From NCBI GenBank assembly GCA_030698575.1, contig JAUYMQ010000016.1, positions 1 to 10,019 of the forward strand: a stretch of 10,019 bases of DNA. The letters run 5' to 3'. Shown piece after piece: positions 1 to 7,862 of this stretch. The notes below the pieces were generated by a model. The model worked only from the letters and a program-made list of their open reading frames with translations. It had not been told where the DNA came from and ran no database searches. A program made the translations under genes and the position numbers. Numbering within the stretch: the first letter of the stretch is position 1; every line of letters begins with the position of its first letter. This DNA is from Deltaproteobacteria bacterium (GTDB lineage: Bacteria > JAUYMQ01).

Positions 1-1130
1 GCGGGGGCGGCGTCGTCGTTGAAGGCGGGGAGATCGTCCGCCGCGGCCCGCGGGGTCGCGGTCTGGATCGCGGCCGGGCGCGGCTCCGGCGCTGCCGAGG
101 GGACCGCAATCAGCTGGGGCTGGCTGGGGCGCCTGGCGGGCCGCTCCTCGCCGGTATCCGACGCGAAGGGTTCGGCGTTGTCCAGCCCGGTGGCGATCAC
201 GGTCACCCGAACCTCGTCTCCCAGGCTCGGATTGATGACAGAGCCGAAGATGATGTTCGCCTCGTCGTGCGCCTCCTCCTGGATGAGCGTCGCCGCCTCG
301 TTGATCTCGTGGAGCGTGAGATCCTCGCCGCCGGTGATGTTGATCAGGATGCCGCGCGCCCCGCTGATTGACAGATCCTCGAGGAGCGGGCTCGAGATGG
401 CCTGGCGCGCCGCCTCGAGGGCGCGCCCCTCGCCCTTCGATACCCCGGAGCCCATGATCGCCATGCCCATCTCGTTCATGATGGTCCGAACGTCGGCGAA
501 ATCGAGGTTGATGAGCCCGTGCACCGTGATGAGGTCGGAAATCCCCTGCACGGCCAGGACCAGCACCTCGTCGACCTTCTTGAAGGCCTCCAGCAGCGGG
601 ACGTTCCGGTCGGCGATCGTGAGCAACCGTTGATTGGGGATTGTGATGAGCGTGTCGAGCACCTTCCTGAGCTCGCCAATCCCCTGCTCCGCCTGGCGCA
701 TCCGCCGCTTTCCCTCGAAGGCGAAGGGCTTGGTGACGACCCCGACCGTCAGGGCCCCGCACTCCTTCGCGACGTCGGCGATGACCGGCGAGGCGCCGGT
801 GCCGGTCCCGCCTCCCAGGCCGGCGGTGATGAAGACCATGTCGGCCCCCGAGAGCAGCTCCCGCAGATGCTCGCGGGTCTCCACGGCGGCGTTCCTCCCG
901 ATCTCGGGGTTGGCGCCCGCGCCGAGCCCCTTCGTGAGGTCCTCTCCCAGCTGGATGCGCAACTTCGCGCGGCTGTTGTTCAGGGCCTGGGCGTCGGTGT
1001 TTGCGGCGATGAAATCAACGCCGCTCAGATTCGAGGCGATCATGGTGTTGATGGCGTTGCCGCCGCCGCCTCCGACGCCGACGACCTTGATCTGCGCTGA
1101 CTTTCCCTGGCTGTCGTCGAACTCGAACAT
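1..1130 (-). CDS. ftsZ: Cell division protein FtsZ (5' part, C-terminus off the left edge)
   Basis: Tubulin-like GTPase that polymerises at midcell into the Z ring and recruits the divisome. About 376 codons are visible and the frame is open to the left edge, so the stop lies outside. The translation begins [20 protein letters not shown]. It shows the nucleotide-binding NTDAQAL segment near residue 43, the tubulin signature GGGTGTG near 105-111, [12 protein letters not shown] near 131-142, and the T7 loop NLDFADVR near 207-214, whose acidic residues complete the GTPase site of the next subunit. The globular core ends near residue 318 and is followed by a Pro/Ala-rich linker. A DDLPAF stretch just before the edge resembles the conserved C-terminal peptide, but acidic sequence follows it. 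I chose the ATG at 1130 because FtsZ proteins commonly start MFEF. An in-frame GTG at 1166 would add 12 residues but has no good ribosome binding site. The family is certain; only the C-terminus is unknown. Confidence 0.98.
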   Translation of the reverse strand, partial: MFEFDDSQGKSAQIKVVGVGGGGGNAINTMIASNLSGVDFIAANTDAQALNNSRAKLRIQLGEDLTKGLGAGANPEIGRNAAVETREHLRELLSGADMVFITAGLGGGTGTGASPVIADVAKECGALTVGVVTKPFAFEGKRRMRQAEQGIGELRKVLDTLITIPNQRLLTIADRNVPLLEAFKKVDEVLVLAVQGISDLITVHGLINLDFADVRTIMNEMGMAIMGSGVSKGEGRALEAARQAISSPLLEDLSISGARGILINITGGEDLTLHEINEAATLIQEEAHDEANIIFGSVINPSLGDEVRVTVIATGLDNAEPFASDTGEERPARRPSQPQLIAVPSAAPEPRPAAIQTATPRAAADDLPAFNDDAAP

Positions 1131-1135
1131 GTCAT

Positions 1136-1143
1136 CCCCCCCC
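1136..1143 (-). promoter_or_regulatory. Likely ftsZ ribosome binding site, a run of eight G
   Basis: On the coding strand a run of eight G ends five bases before the ftsZ ATG, at normal Shine-Dalgarno distance. No AGGAG core exists nearby, so this homopolymer is the only candidate. It can pair with the CCUCC of the 16S rRNA tail only in part, through G-C and G-U pairs. It directly follows CCCC, making a CCCCGGGG palindrome. The run and its position are seen directly; its role as the ribosome binding site is inferred. Confidence 0.55.
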
Positions 1144-1144
1144 G

Positions 1145-1168
1145 GGGTGATTCTTTCCGAAGTCACCC
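1145..1168 (-). promoter_or_regulatory. Hairpin in the ftsZ leader
   Basis: Read on the coding strand, GGGTGA, a bulged C, TTC, the loop GGAAA, then GAA and TCACCC form a nine-base-pair stem with one bulge and a five-base loop. It sits one base upstream of the poly-G run that probably serves as the ftsZ ribosome binding site. No T-tract follows, so it does not look like an intrinsic terminator. It could limit ribosome access to ftsZ, protect the mRNA from decay, or be a processing site. The pairing is seen in the sequence; any function is inferred. Confidence 0.45.
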
Positions 1169-1208
1169 GTATTTTGGCGCTTTAAGAGAACCGGACACCG
1201 TGCCCTTC

Positions 1209-2438
1209 TCAGAAAAGTTCATTGAACCATTCCTGCATACGACCCTTCACCTTGTCGAAGACGTTCTTCTGGTCCCGGATCCGGAACCGGCTCGAGCGGC
1301 GCTCCTGCCGGCCGTAGAGCACCAGGCCGACCCCGGTTGCGTACATCGGGTTCCCCACGACGTCCATGAGCCCGCCCACGTTCTCCGGGACGCCGCGCCT
1401 GGCCGGGATCTCGAAGACCTCCTCCGCCAGCTCGGGCACCCCTTCGAGGAGGCTCGTCCCGCCCGTGAGCACGATGCCCGCGGGGAAGGTCTTTTCGAGC
1501 CCCGCGCGCGTGATCTCCGCGCGGACGAGGCTGAAGATTTCCTCCATCCGGGGCTCGATGATGTCCGACAGGATCTTTCGTGACAGCTCGCGTGGTTGCC
1601 GTCCTCCCACGCTGGGCACCTGGATCTTCTCCTCCATGGCGCAGATGCCGGCGTAGGCGCAGCCGTACTTTTTCTTGATCCGCTCGGCGTCCGAGTTGGG
1701 GGTCCGAAGGCCCACGGCAATGTCGCTGTTGATGTGATCGCCGCCGAGGGCGAGCACGTAAGAATGCTTCATGCTGCCCCCGTGGAAGATCGCCAGATCG
1801 GTCGTCCCACCCCCGATGTCAAGCAGCGCGACGCCCAGCTCCTTCTCGTCCTCCGAGAGCACCGCCATGCTGCTGGCGAGCGGTTCCAGCACGATGTCCC
1901 CGACGTTCAGACCGGCCCGGTTGGCGCATTTGATGATGTTCTGGGCGCTGGTGACCGCACCGGTGACGATGTGGACCTTCGCCTCGAGGCGCACCCCGCT
2001 CATGCCGATCGGCTCGCGGATGCCGTCCTGGTCGTCGATGATGAACTCCTGGGGGAGGCTGTGGAGAACCTCGCGATCCATCGGGATCGCGACGGCCTGG
2101 GCCGCGTCGATCACCCGGCGGAGGTCGTGCTCCGTGATCTCGCGGTCCTTCACAGCGACCATCCCGTGGGAGTTGAAGCTCTTGATGTGCCCCCCCGCGA
2201 TCCCGGCATAAACCGTCGAGATCTCGCAGTTGGCCATCAGCTCGGCTTCTTCCACGGCCTTCCTGATGGAGTCGACCGTGCTGTCGATGTTGACGACCAC
2301 TCCCTTGCGGAGGCCCTTTGACGGGTGCGAACCGATCCCGATAATCGACAGGCCGTCCTCGAACGCTTCCCCCACGATAGCGCAGACCTTCGTCGTTCCG
2401 ATGTCGAGCCCGACGATCAGGTTGTCACTCTTCCCCAT
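1209..2438 (-). CDS. ftsA: Cell division protein FtsA, actin-like Z-ring membrane anchor
   Basis: Actin-family ATPase that tethers FtsZ filaments to the inner face of the cytoplasmic membrane and passes activation signals to the later divisome. At 409 residues it matches the usual length. Visible motifs are phosphate-1 LDIGTTK (11-17), the FtsA-specific 1C subdomain (about 83-163), phosphate-2 DIGGGTTDLAIF (207-218) and the adenosine motif GIVLTGGTSLLEG (321-333). A basic linker (RQERRSSRFRIRDQK) leads to a C-terminal amphipathic helix ending MQEWFNELF, the typical membrane-targeting sequence. The ATG at 2438 is preceded by GAGGGGGG four bases upstream. The gene lies 39 bases after ftsQ and 78 bases before ftsZ, its direct binding partner. 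All diagnostic motifs are intact and I see nothing broken. Confidence 0.98.
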   Translation of the reverse strand: MGKSDNLIVGLDIGTTKVCAIVGEAFEDGLSIIGIGSHPSKGLRKGVVVNIDSTVDSIRKAVEEAELMANCEISTVYAGIAGGHIKSFNSHGMVAVKDREITEHDLRRVIDAAQAVAIPMDREVLHSLPQEFIIDDQDGIREPIGMSGVRLEAKVHIVTGAVTSAQNIIKCANRAGLNVGDIVLEPLASSMAVLSEDEKELGVALLDIGGGTTDLAIFHGGSMKHSYVLALGGDHINSDIAVGLRTPNSDAERIKKKYGCAYAGICAMEEKIQVPSVGGRQPRELSRKILSDIIEPRMEEIFSLVRAEITRAGLEKTFPAGIVLTGGTSLLEGVPELAEEVFEIPARRGVPENVGGLMDVVGNPMYATGVGLVLYGRQERRSSRFRIRDQKNVFDKVKGRMQEWFNELF

Positions 2439-2442
2439 CTTT

Positions 2443-2450
2443 CCCCCCTC
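2443..2450 (-). promoter_or_regulatory. G-rich ftsA ribosome binding site
   Basis: On the coding strand GAGGGGGG lies four bases before the ftsA ATG. It contains GAGG, which pairs with the 16S rRNA tail, extended by a G homopolymer. The spacing is slightly short but workable. It resembles the poly-G site before ftsZ, and both follow the only sizeable gaps in the cluster. Function is inferred from position and composition. Confidence 0.6.
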
Positions 2451-2477
2451 GTATCATCAACCGTTCTGTTCGATCGA

Positions 2478-3326
2478 TCAGAGGCCGACGGTGTCCATGC
2501 TCTCGACCGGCGCCGCTGACCGGACCACTGCCAGGTTTCTGAAGCTCAAGTCGATATGCCTTGCATGCATCTGCTGCTCTTCCAGACGATCAAGCAGCTT
2601 CGTCAAGGTTTCCATCTTCAGCGGGAAATTGTCCAGCCCGAACTGTATCTCCGTGCCGTCCGTCCGGGTAATCACGCTGAAGCCGCGCCCGCGCTCGATG
2701 TGAATCTCCGAGAGCTGCTCCTGGCCGAAGCGCGACTCGGCCTCCCACAGTTCCACCAGCTCGAGGGCCCGCGCCAGCAGTTCGCGCCCCTCCGGGCTGA
2801 TAGCCTCGTCGCTCTTCAGGCCCGTCAGCACGGGGAAGTTCATCTTTTCGCCGCGCGCAACGCGTTTGAAGACAACGCCCTCCCGATCGACGTAGCGGAG
2901 GTCGCCCATGTGAACGATCGCCCTCGGCGAACGCTCCTTCACATCGACAATCAGCCGGTCGGGGAACTTTCGCCTGGCCAGCACCTCGTCCACCCATGGA
3001 TTGCGCGCCAGGGCGGCCTCGATGCGCTGGATGGGGATGTCGAATATGGTGGGCCGCTTGGCAAGACCCGCCATCCGCATCACCTGGGTTCCAGTTATGC
3101 GCTCGGTTCCCCGCACCTCCACCGCCTGGAGGCGGAAGTAGGAAGAGTGGACGATGGAGTAGACGGCGACCGCCGAAACCAGCACGGTACCCACCCCCAG
3201 AACGGCCACGCCGGCGCTGTAGAACGCGCGGCCCACTCCCACCCGCAGCTTCGTGACGCGGCGCCGCAGTCGCATGGCGAGCCCGACACGGTTCTGGCTC
3301 TTTCTGGCGAAGCCGGCCGCTTTCAT
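2478..3326 (-). CDS. ftsQ: Cell division protein FtsQ (DivIB family)
   Basis: Bitopic inner-membrane protein of the FtsQLB complex, which links the early Z-ring proteins to septal peptidoglycan synthesis by FtsW and its partner transpeptidase. The 282-residue product has a strongly basic cytoplasmic N-terminus (RLRRRVTKLR near 19-28), one transmembrane helix at about 36-59, and a POTRA domain at about 64-134. That domain starts FRLQAVEVRGTERIT and contains NPWVDEVLARRKFPDRL. The FtsQ beta domain follows to about residue 265, including the typical HIDLSFRN near the end. The ATG at 3326 overlaps the murB stop as ATGA and has GGGAGGG upstream, which supports translational coupling. An internal Met at residue 18 is a weaker alternative start. 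FtsQ is poorly conserved in sequence, so the call rests on architecture plus position between murB and ftsA, and is firm. Confidence 0.96.
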   Translation of the reverse strand: MKAAGFARKSQNRVGLAMRLRRRVTKLRVGVGRAFYSAGVAVLGVGTVLVSAVAVYSIVHSSYFRLQAVEVRGTERITGTQVMRMAGLAKRPTIFDIPIQRIEAALARNPWVDEVLARRKFPDRLIVDVKERSPRAIVHMGDLRYVDREGVVFKRVARGEKMNFPVLTGLKSDEAISPEGRELLARALELVELWEAESRFGQEQLSEIHIERGRGFSVITRTDGTEIQFGLDNFPLKMETLTKLLDRLEEQQMHARHIDLSFRNLAVVRSAAPVESMDTVGL

Positions 3327-4263
3327 GCCGCTCCCTCCCGCGGCGCATCGACACCGAGCACGCGGACCTCGGTTTCGAGGTCGACTCCGGCCGACGCCTG
3401 CACGCCTGCCCGGGCCCAGTCGATGAGCTGGAGAATGTCCTCGGCCCGGGCCCCGTCCAGGTTCACGATGAAGTTGGCGTGAAGCTCGCTTATCGCCGCC
3501 CCCCCGGCCCGGATTCCCTTCAGCCCCGACTGCTCGATGAGGCGTGCGGCGTAGTCGCCGGGGGGATTCTTGAAAATCGAGCCCGCGTTCGGGATCGAGA
3601 GCGGCTGCGAGCTTTTCCGCCGGGAAAGCAGGGCCGTCATGCGTTCCTTGATCTCCGCCGGGTCGTCACGCGACACCGCGATATCCATCGTGCAGATCAT
3701 GGCTCCGGCGGGAAGGTCGAGGCCCCGGTAGCGAAACACCAGCGCGTCCCGCGCCACCGTCTTCAGCTTTCCGTCGGGAGTCATGAAGGTGAGCGCCAGC
3801 GCGACGTCCTTCATCTCGCGGTCCCTCACCCCCGCATTCATGGCGGCCGCGCCCCCCATCGTGCCGGGCGTGCCGGCGAGAAACTCCAGGCCTGCCCAGC
3901 CGCCGCGCTGCGCGTAAGAGAGGAAACTGTTGATCTTGACCCCTGCCTCCGCCCAGAGGACGGCGTCACGCTCCCCTTCCCGCCGGATCCCCTGGCTGCG
4001 GAACCCTTTCGCGAAGGAGATGGCCAGGCCGGGGATGCCGCCGTCCCGCACGAGCAGGTTCGTACCGGCTCCGAGCAGCGTCACCGGAAGGTCGTGGGCC
4101 CGCGCCAGGTCCACCGCGGCGCGCAGATCCTCAATCCCGCGCACGTAGATCAGGCAGTCCGCCGGTCCGCCCACGCGAAAGCTCGTGATCCGGGCCATCG
4201 GGTGGTCGAAGAGCGCCTCCCCGGGGAAGCGGTCTGAAATGATGCGCTTGACAGCCTCGTCCA

Positions 4264-4264
<1 letters not shown>
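3323..4264 (-). CDS. murB: UDP-N-acetylenolpyruvoylglucosamine reductase MurB
   Basis: Cytoplasmic FAD enzyme that reduces UDP-GlcNAc-enolpyruvate with NADPH to UDP-MurNAc, the second committed step of peptidoglycan synthesis. The 313 residues show the FAD-binding segments SFRVGGPAD (28-36), LGAGTNLLVRDGGIPG (64-79) and LEFLAGTPGTMGGAAAMNAG (126-145). The C-terminal substrate domain has RRKSSQPLSIPNAGSIFKNP (215-234). By family knowledge the catalytic residues should be Ser229 (in GSIFKNP), Arg180 (in FRYR) and Glu299 (in LETEVRV), and all are present. The GSIFKNP form and the length fit the shorter MurB type rather than the E. coli type. After MNAG the sequence reads VRDREMKD instead of the more usual AYG-like continuation, a local variation only. 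The ATG at 4264 shares one base with the murC TAA stop, with GAGGGCGAG upstream. Confidence 0.98.
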
Positions 4265-5643
<1,379 letters not shown>

Positions 5644-5672
5644 GTTGTCCCTTCAGGCGTCCCGCGTGGCTT

Positions 5673-6749
5673 CTATTGCGCCGCGGCGAGCCGCTCAAGG
5701 CGGTCGAGAATGACCACCGCAGCGTCGGGCCTTGCCAGCGCCCGGGCTCGCCGCCCCATCTCGCGCGCCCTGTCGCGCGGGCGAGCAAGCTCGCGAAGCG
5801 TTCTCGCCAGCGCCCCGGGCGTCAAACCCTCCTGGGGAATGACGCACGCGGCGCCCGCCCGCTCGAGCAGTCGGGCATTGGCGGTCTGATGATCGTCCGC
5901 CGCGAAAGGGTAGGGAACCAGGATGGCTCCCCGCCCGGCGCCGCAAAGCTCGGCGATCGTGGCGGCCCCTGCCCGGCAGAGGACCAGGTCGGCGTTCCGG
6001 TAGCGCGCCGGCATGTCGTCGTAGAACGCCGCCGTCTCGGCCCGGAGCCCGCGGGTCGCGTAGGCAGCCCGCACCTTTTCAGCGTCCGCTGGCCCTGTCT
6101 GGTGCACGAAGCGCCATTCGCGCCCCTCGTCTCCCAGCTCGTCCAGGGCCGCCATCATCGTCTCGTTGATGCGCCGGGCGCCCTGGCTCCCCCCGAAGAC
6201 CAGGAGCGAAAAGGGCCCATCCGCGGTCGGATCGGGCACGGCGGTCACCTCGTCCCGGACCGGGTTCCCGGTGACGATGGCCTTGCCCACCGGAAACCGG
6301 GCCGCCGTCTCTTCCCAGGCAACGTAAATCTCCCGGACGATCCGACCGAGGATCCGGTTGGTGATCCCCGGGATGGCGTTAGGCTCGAGCACTGCCCGCG
6401 GTGCGCCCAGCAGCGCTGCCGCAACCATCACCGGCCCTGAAGCGTAGCCGCCCACGCCGAGCACGGCGTCGGGGCGCCATTCACGGAGAATCCGGCTCGA
6501 CGCGACGATCGCTCCCGGAAGGCCGAGCAGCGTCGACGCCGCCCGCCACGGGCCCATTCCCTTCAGCGCGCCCGCCCGGATCAGGCGCAACGGAAAACCC
6601 GCCTGCGGCACAAGGCGCTTCTCGAGGCCGCGGGCCGTCCCGACAAACAGCGCCGCGTTTTCTGACCCGCGCGCCGCGAGCGCCCGGGCGATCGCGATCC
6701 CCGGGTAGAGATGGCCTCCTGTCCCCCCGCCCGCGATGAGCAGGCGCAC
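5673..6749 (-). CDS. murG: Lipid II synthase MurG (UDP-GlcNAc:lipid I GlcNAc transferase), GTG start
   Basis: Peripheral membrane GT-B glycosyltransferase that transfers GlcNAc from UDP-GlcNAc onto lipid I to make lipid II at the cytoplasmic face. The 358 residues match the family. The N-terminal acceptor domain has the glycine loop GGGTGGHLYPG (7-17), GVGGYASGP (98-106), EPNAIPGITNR (122-132, where many homologues read EQN) and GNPVR (161-165). The C-terminal donor domain has FGGSQGAR (185-192), RAGAATIAEL (259-268) and PFAADDHQTANA (281-292), which contact the UDP-GlcNAc. The start is GTG at 6749. It directly abuts the ftsW TAG stop, has GAGAGG upstream, and puts the glycine loop at the normal distance from the N-terminus. 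The pairing with upstream ftsW fits producer and user of lipid II being made together. Confidence 0.98.
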   Translation of the reverse strand: MRLLIAGGGTGGHLYPGIAIARALAARGSENAALFVGTARGLEKRLVPQAGFPLRLIRAGALKGMGPWRAASTLLGLPGAIVASSRILREWRPDAVLGVGGYASGPVMVAAALLGAPRAVLEPNAIPGITNRILGRIVREIYVAWEETAARFPVGKAIVTGNPVRDEVTAVPDPTADGPFSLLVFGGSQGARRINETMMAALDELGDEGREWRFVHQTGPADAEKVRAAYATRGLRAETAAFYDDMPARYRNADLVLCRAGAATIAELCGAGRGAILVPYPFAADDHQTANARLLERAGAACVIPQEGLTPGALARTLRELARPRDRAREMGRRARALARPDAAVVILDRLERLAAAQ

Positions 6750-7862
6750 CTATCGCCTCTCGGCCGGCGATCGCATCCCGATGGCCAGCAGCATCCCGAC
6801 GGCGGCGAGGCTCATCAGCATCGACGAGCCTCCGTAGCTCACGAGCGGCAATGTGAGCCCCTTCGTCGGTAGCAGTCCCATCACGACGCCCATGTTCATG
6901 ATCGCCTGGAGCCCCAGCAGCGAGGTGAGTCCCACGGCGAGGTAGGCCCCGAAGGGATCGGGCGCGCGCATCGCAATGCGGATTCCCCCCCAGAGGATCG
7001 TGCCGTAGAGCCCGATGATCACGAGGACCCCGATGAGCCCCAGTTCCTCGCCCACCACGCTGAAGATGAAATCCGTGTGGGCCTCGGGGAGGTAGAGGAG
7101 CTTCTGCCGGCCGTCACCCAGCCCGACGCCGTGCCATCCGCCCGCCCCGAAGGCGAGGAAGGACTGCACGATCTGATAGCCCGCGTCCGATCGCGAGGCC
7201 CAGGGATCGATGAACGACAGAATGCGCGTGCGGCGGTAGCTCGAGCTCGCCACCAGCGCCACGAGCACGGGTACCGCCGCAAGCAGTCCGTAGGCCAGGT
7301 AGGTGATCTTCGTTCCCGCCACGAAAAGCAGGATCAGGACAAGGGCCGCCACCATGGCGGCGCCGCCGAAATCCGGTTGCGACAGCAGGAGGAGCGCGAT
7401 CATGCCGCCCACTAGCACCACGGGCAGGAAGCCGGTAATCGATTCGCGCACCCGGTCGCCGCGGCGCGCCAGGAGGCTCGCGCCATAAAGGATGATCGCG
7501 ATCTTGGCCACCTCCGCGGGCTGGAAGTTGAAGCCGGGCGCGTGAAGCCACCGCTTGGCGCCGCCCACTTTCACGCCGATGCCTGGCGTCAGCACGGCGA
7601 GAAGCAGCAGAAACGAGACCACGAGCAGCGGCACCGCGAGCTTGTCCAGGCGACGGTAGTCGATGCGCGAGACGCCCCACATGAGGGCGAGCCCCGCGAG
7701 GATCGCCACGAACTGCCGCTTCAGGAAGTAGTACTGGCTGTCGAAGCGCTGCTCGGCCATGAATGAGCTCGAGCTGTACACCATGACCACTCCGACGAAG
7801 AGAAGGCAGAGCGTCGCAACGAGCAACGGAACGTCCGGGCGCCTTTCCCCCAGGAGCAGCAT
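6750..7862 (-). CDS. ftsW: Septal peptidoglycan polymerase FtsW (SEDS family)
   Basis: Multi-pass inner-membrane glycosyltransferase that polymerises lipid II into septal glycan strands with a class B penicillin-binding protein. The 370-residue product has a short cytoplasmic N-terminus and about ten hydrophobic segments, the first at about 11-30. SEDS signatures are GGAKRWL (100-106), FQPAEVAK (113-120), SQPDFGG (161-167), LLYLPEAHTDFIFSVVGEE (255-273) and GLTLPLVSYGGSSM (335-348). Asp264 in AHTDF corresponds to the catalytic Asp known in FtsW and RodA. I call FtsW rather than RodA or SpoVE because of its place in the dcw cluster between murD and murG. The ATG at 7862 overlaps the murD TGA by one base (TGATG), with GAGGT seven bases upstream. 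The stop abuts the murG start, so coupling is likely on both sides. Confidence 0.97.
   Translation of the reverse strand: MLLLGERRPDVPLLVATLCLLFVGVVMVYSSSSFMAEQRFDSQYYFLKRQFVAILAGLALMWGVSRIDYRRLDKLAVPLLVVSFLLLLAVLTPGIGVKVGGAKRWLHAPGFNFQPAEVAKIAIILYGASLLARRGDRVRESITGFLPVVLVGGMIALLLLSQPDFGGAAMVAALVLILLFVAGTKITYLAYGLLAAVPVLVALVASSSYRRTRILSFIDPWASRSDAGYQIVQSFLAFGAGGWHGVGLGDGRQKLLYLPEAHTDFIFSVVGEELGLIGVLVIIGLYGTILWGGIRIAMRAPDPFGAYLAVGLTSLLGLQAIMNMGVVMGLLPTKGLTLPLVSYGGSSMLMSLAAVGMLLAIGMRSPAERR

Larger units (their letters stand above)
1131..1208 (-). other. ftsA-ftsZ intergenic leader
   Basis: This 78-base gap is the largest in the window. Reading toward ftsZ, it starts with an unremarkable mixed stretch that includes an A/T-richer segment around 1170-1186. 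It then contains the hairpin at 1145-1168 and the poly-G ribosome binding site. I see no convincing -35/-10 pair and no terminator. An internal ftsZ promoter could lie here or within ftsA, as known in other bacteria, but the sequence does not show one clearly. Confidence 0.5.

Noticed and set aside
1164-1166. An in-frame GTG that would start ftsZ 12 codons earlier.
   Set aside because: No ribosome binding site precedes it, it falls within the hairpin arm, and FtsZ proteins usually start at MFEF as the downstream ATG gives.
1145-1168. The ftsZ leader hairpin as an intrinsic terminator between ftsA and ftsZ.
   Set aside because: The stem is followed by C and G runs instead of a U-tract, so Rho-independent termination is not supported.
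19-1185. Plus-strand open frames of about 183 to 204 codons opposite ftsZ.
   Set aside because: They run antisense to the clear FtsZ frame, which stays open to the window edge. Their Ser/Arg/Pro-rich translations match no family.
1596-2321. A 241-codon plus-strand open frame opposite ftsA.
   Set aside because: It is a shadow of ftsA, whose ATPase motifs are complete in the other direction. The product is an Asp/Val/His-rich string without domains.
2472-2479. The palindrome GATCGATC at the ftsQ stop.
   Set aside because: It is short, expected by chance, and has no flanking repeat or promoter context.
2556-3482. A 308-codon plus-strand open frame opposite ftsQ and the end of murB.
   Set aside because: It is antisense to ftsQ and murB, its composition is biased, and it has no family motif. 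The real coding is on the minus strand.
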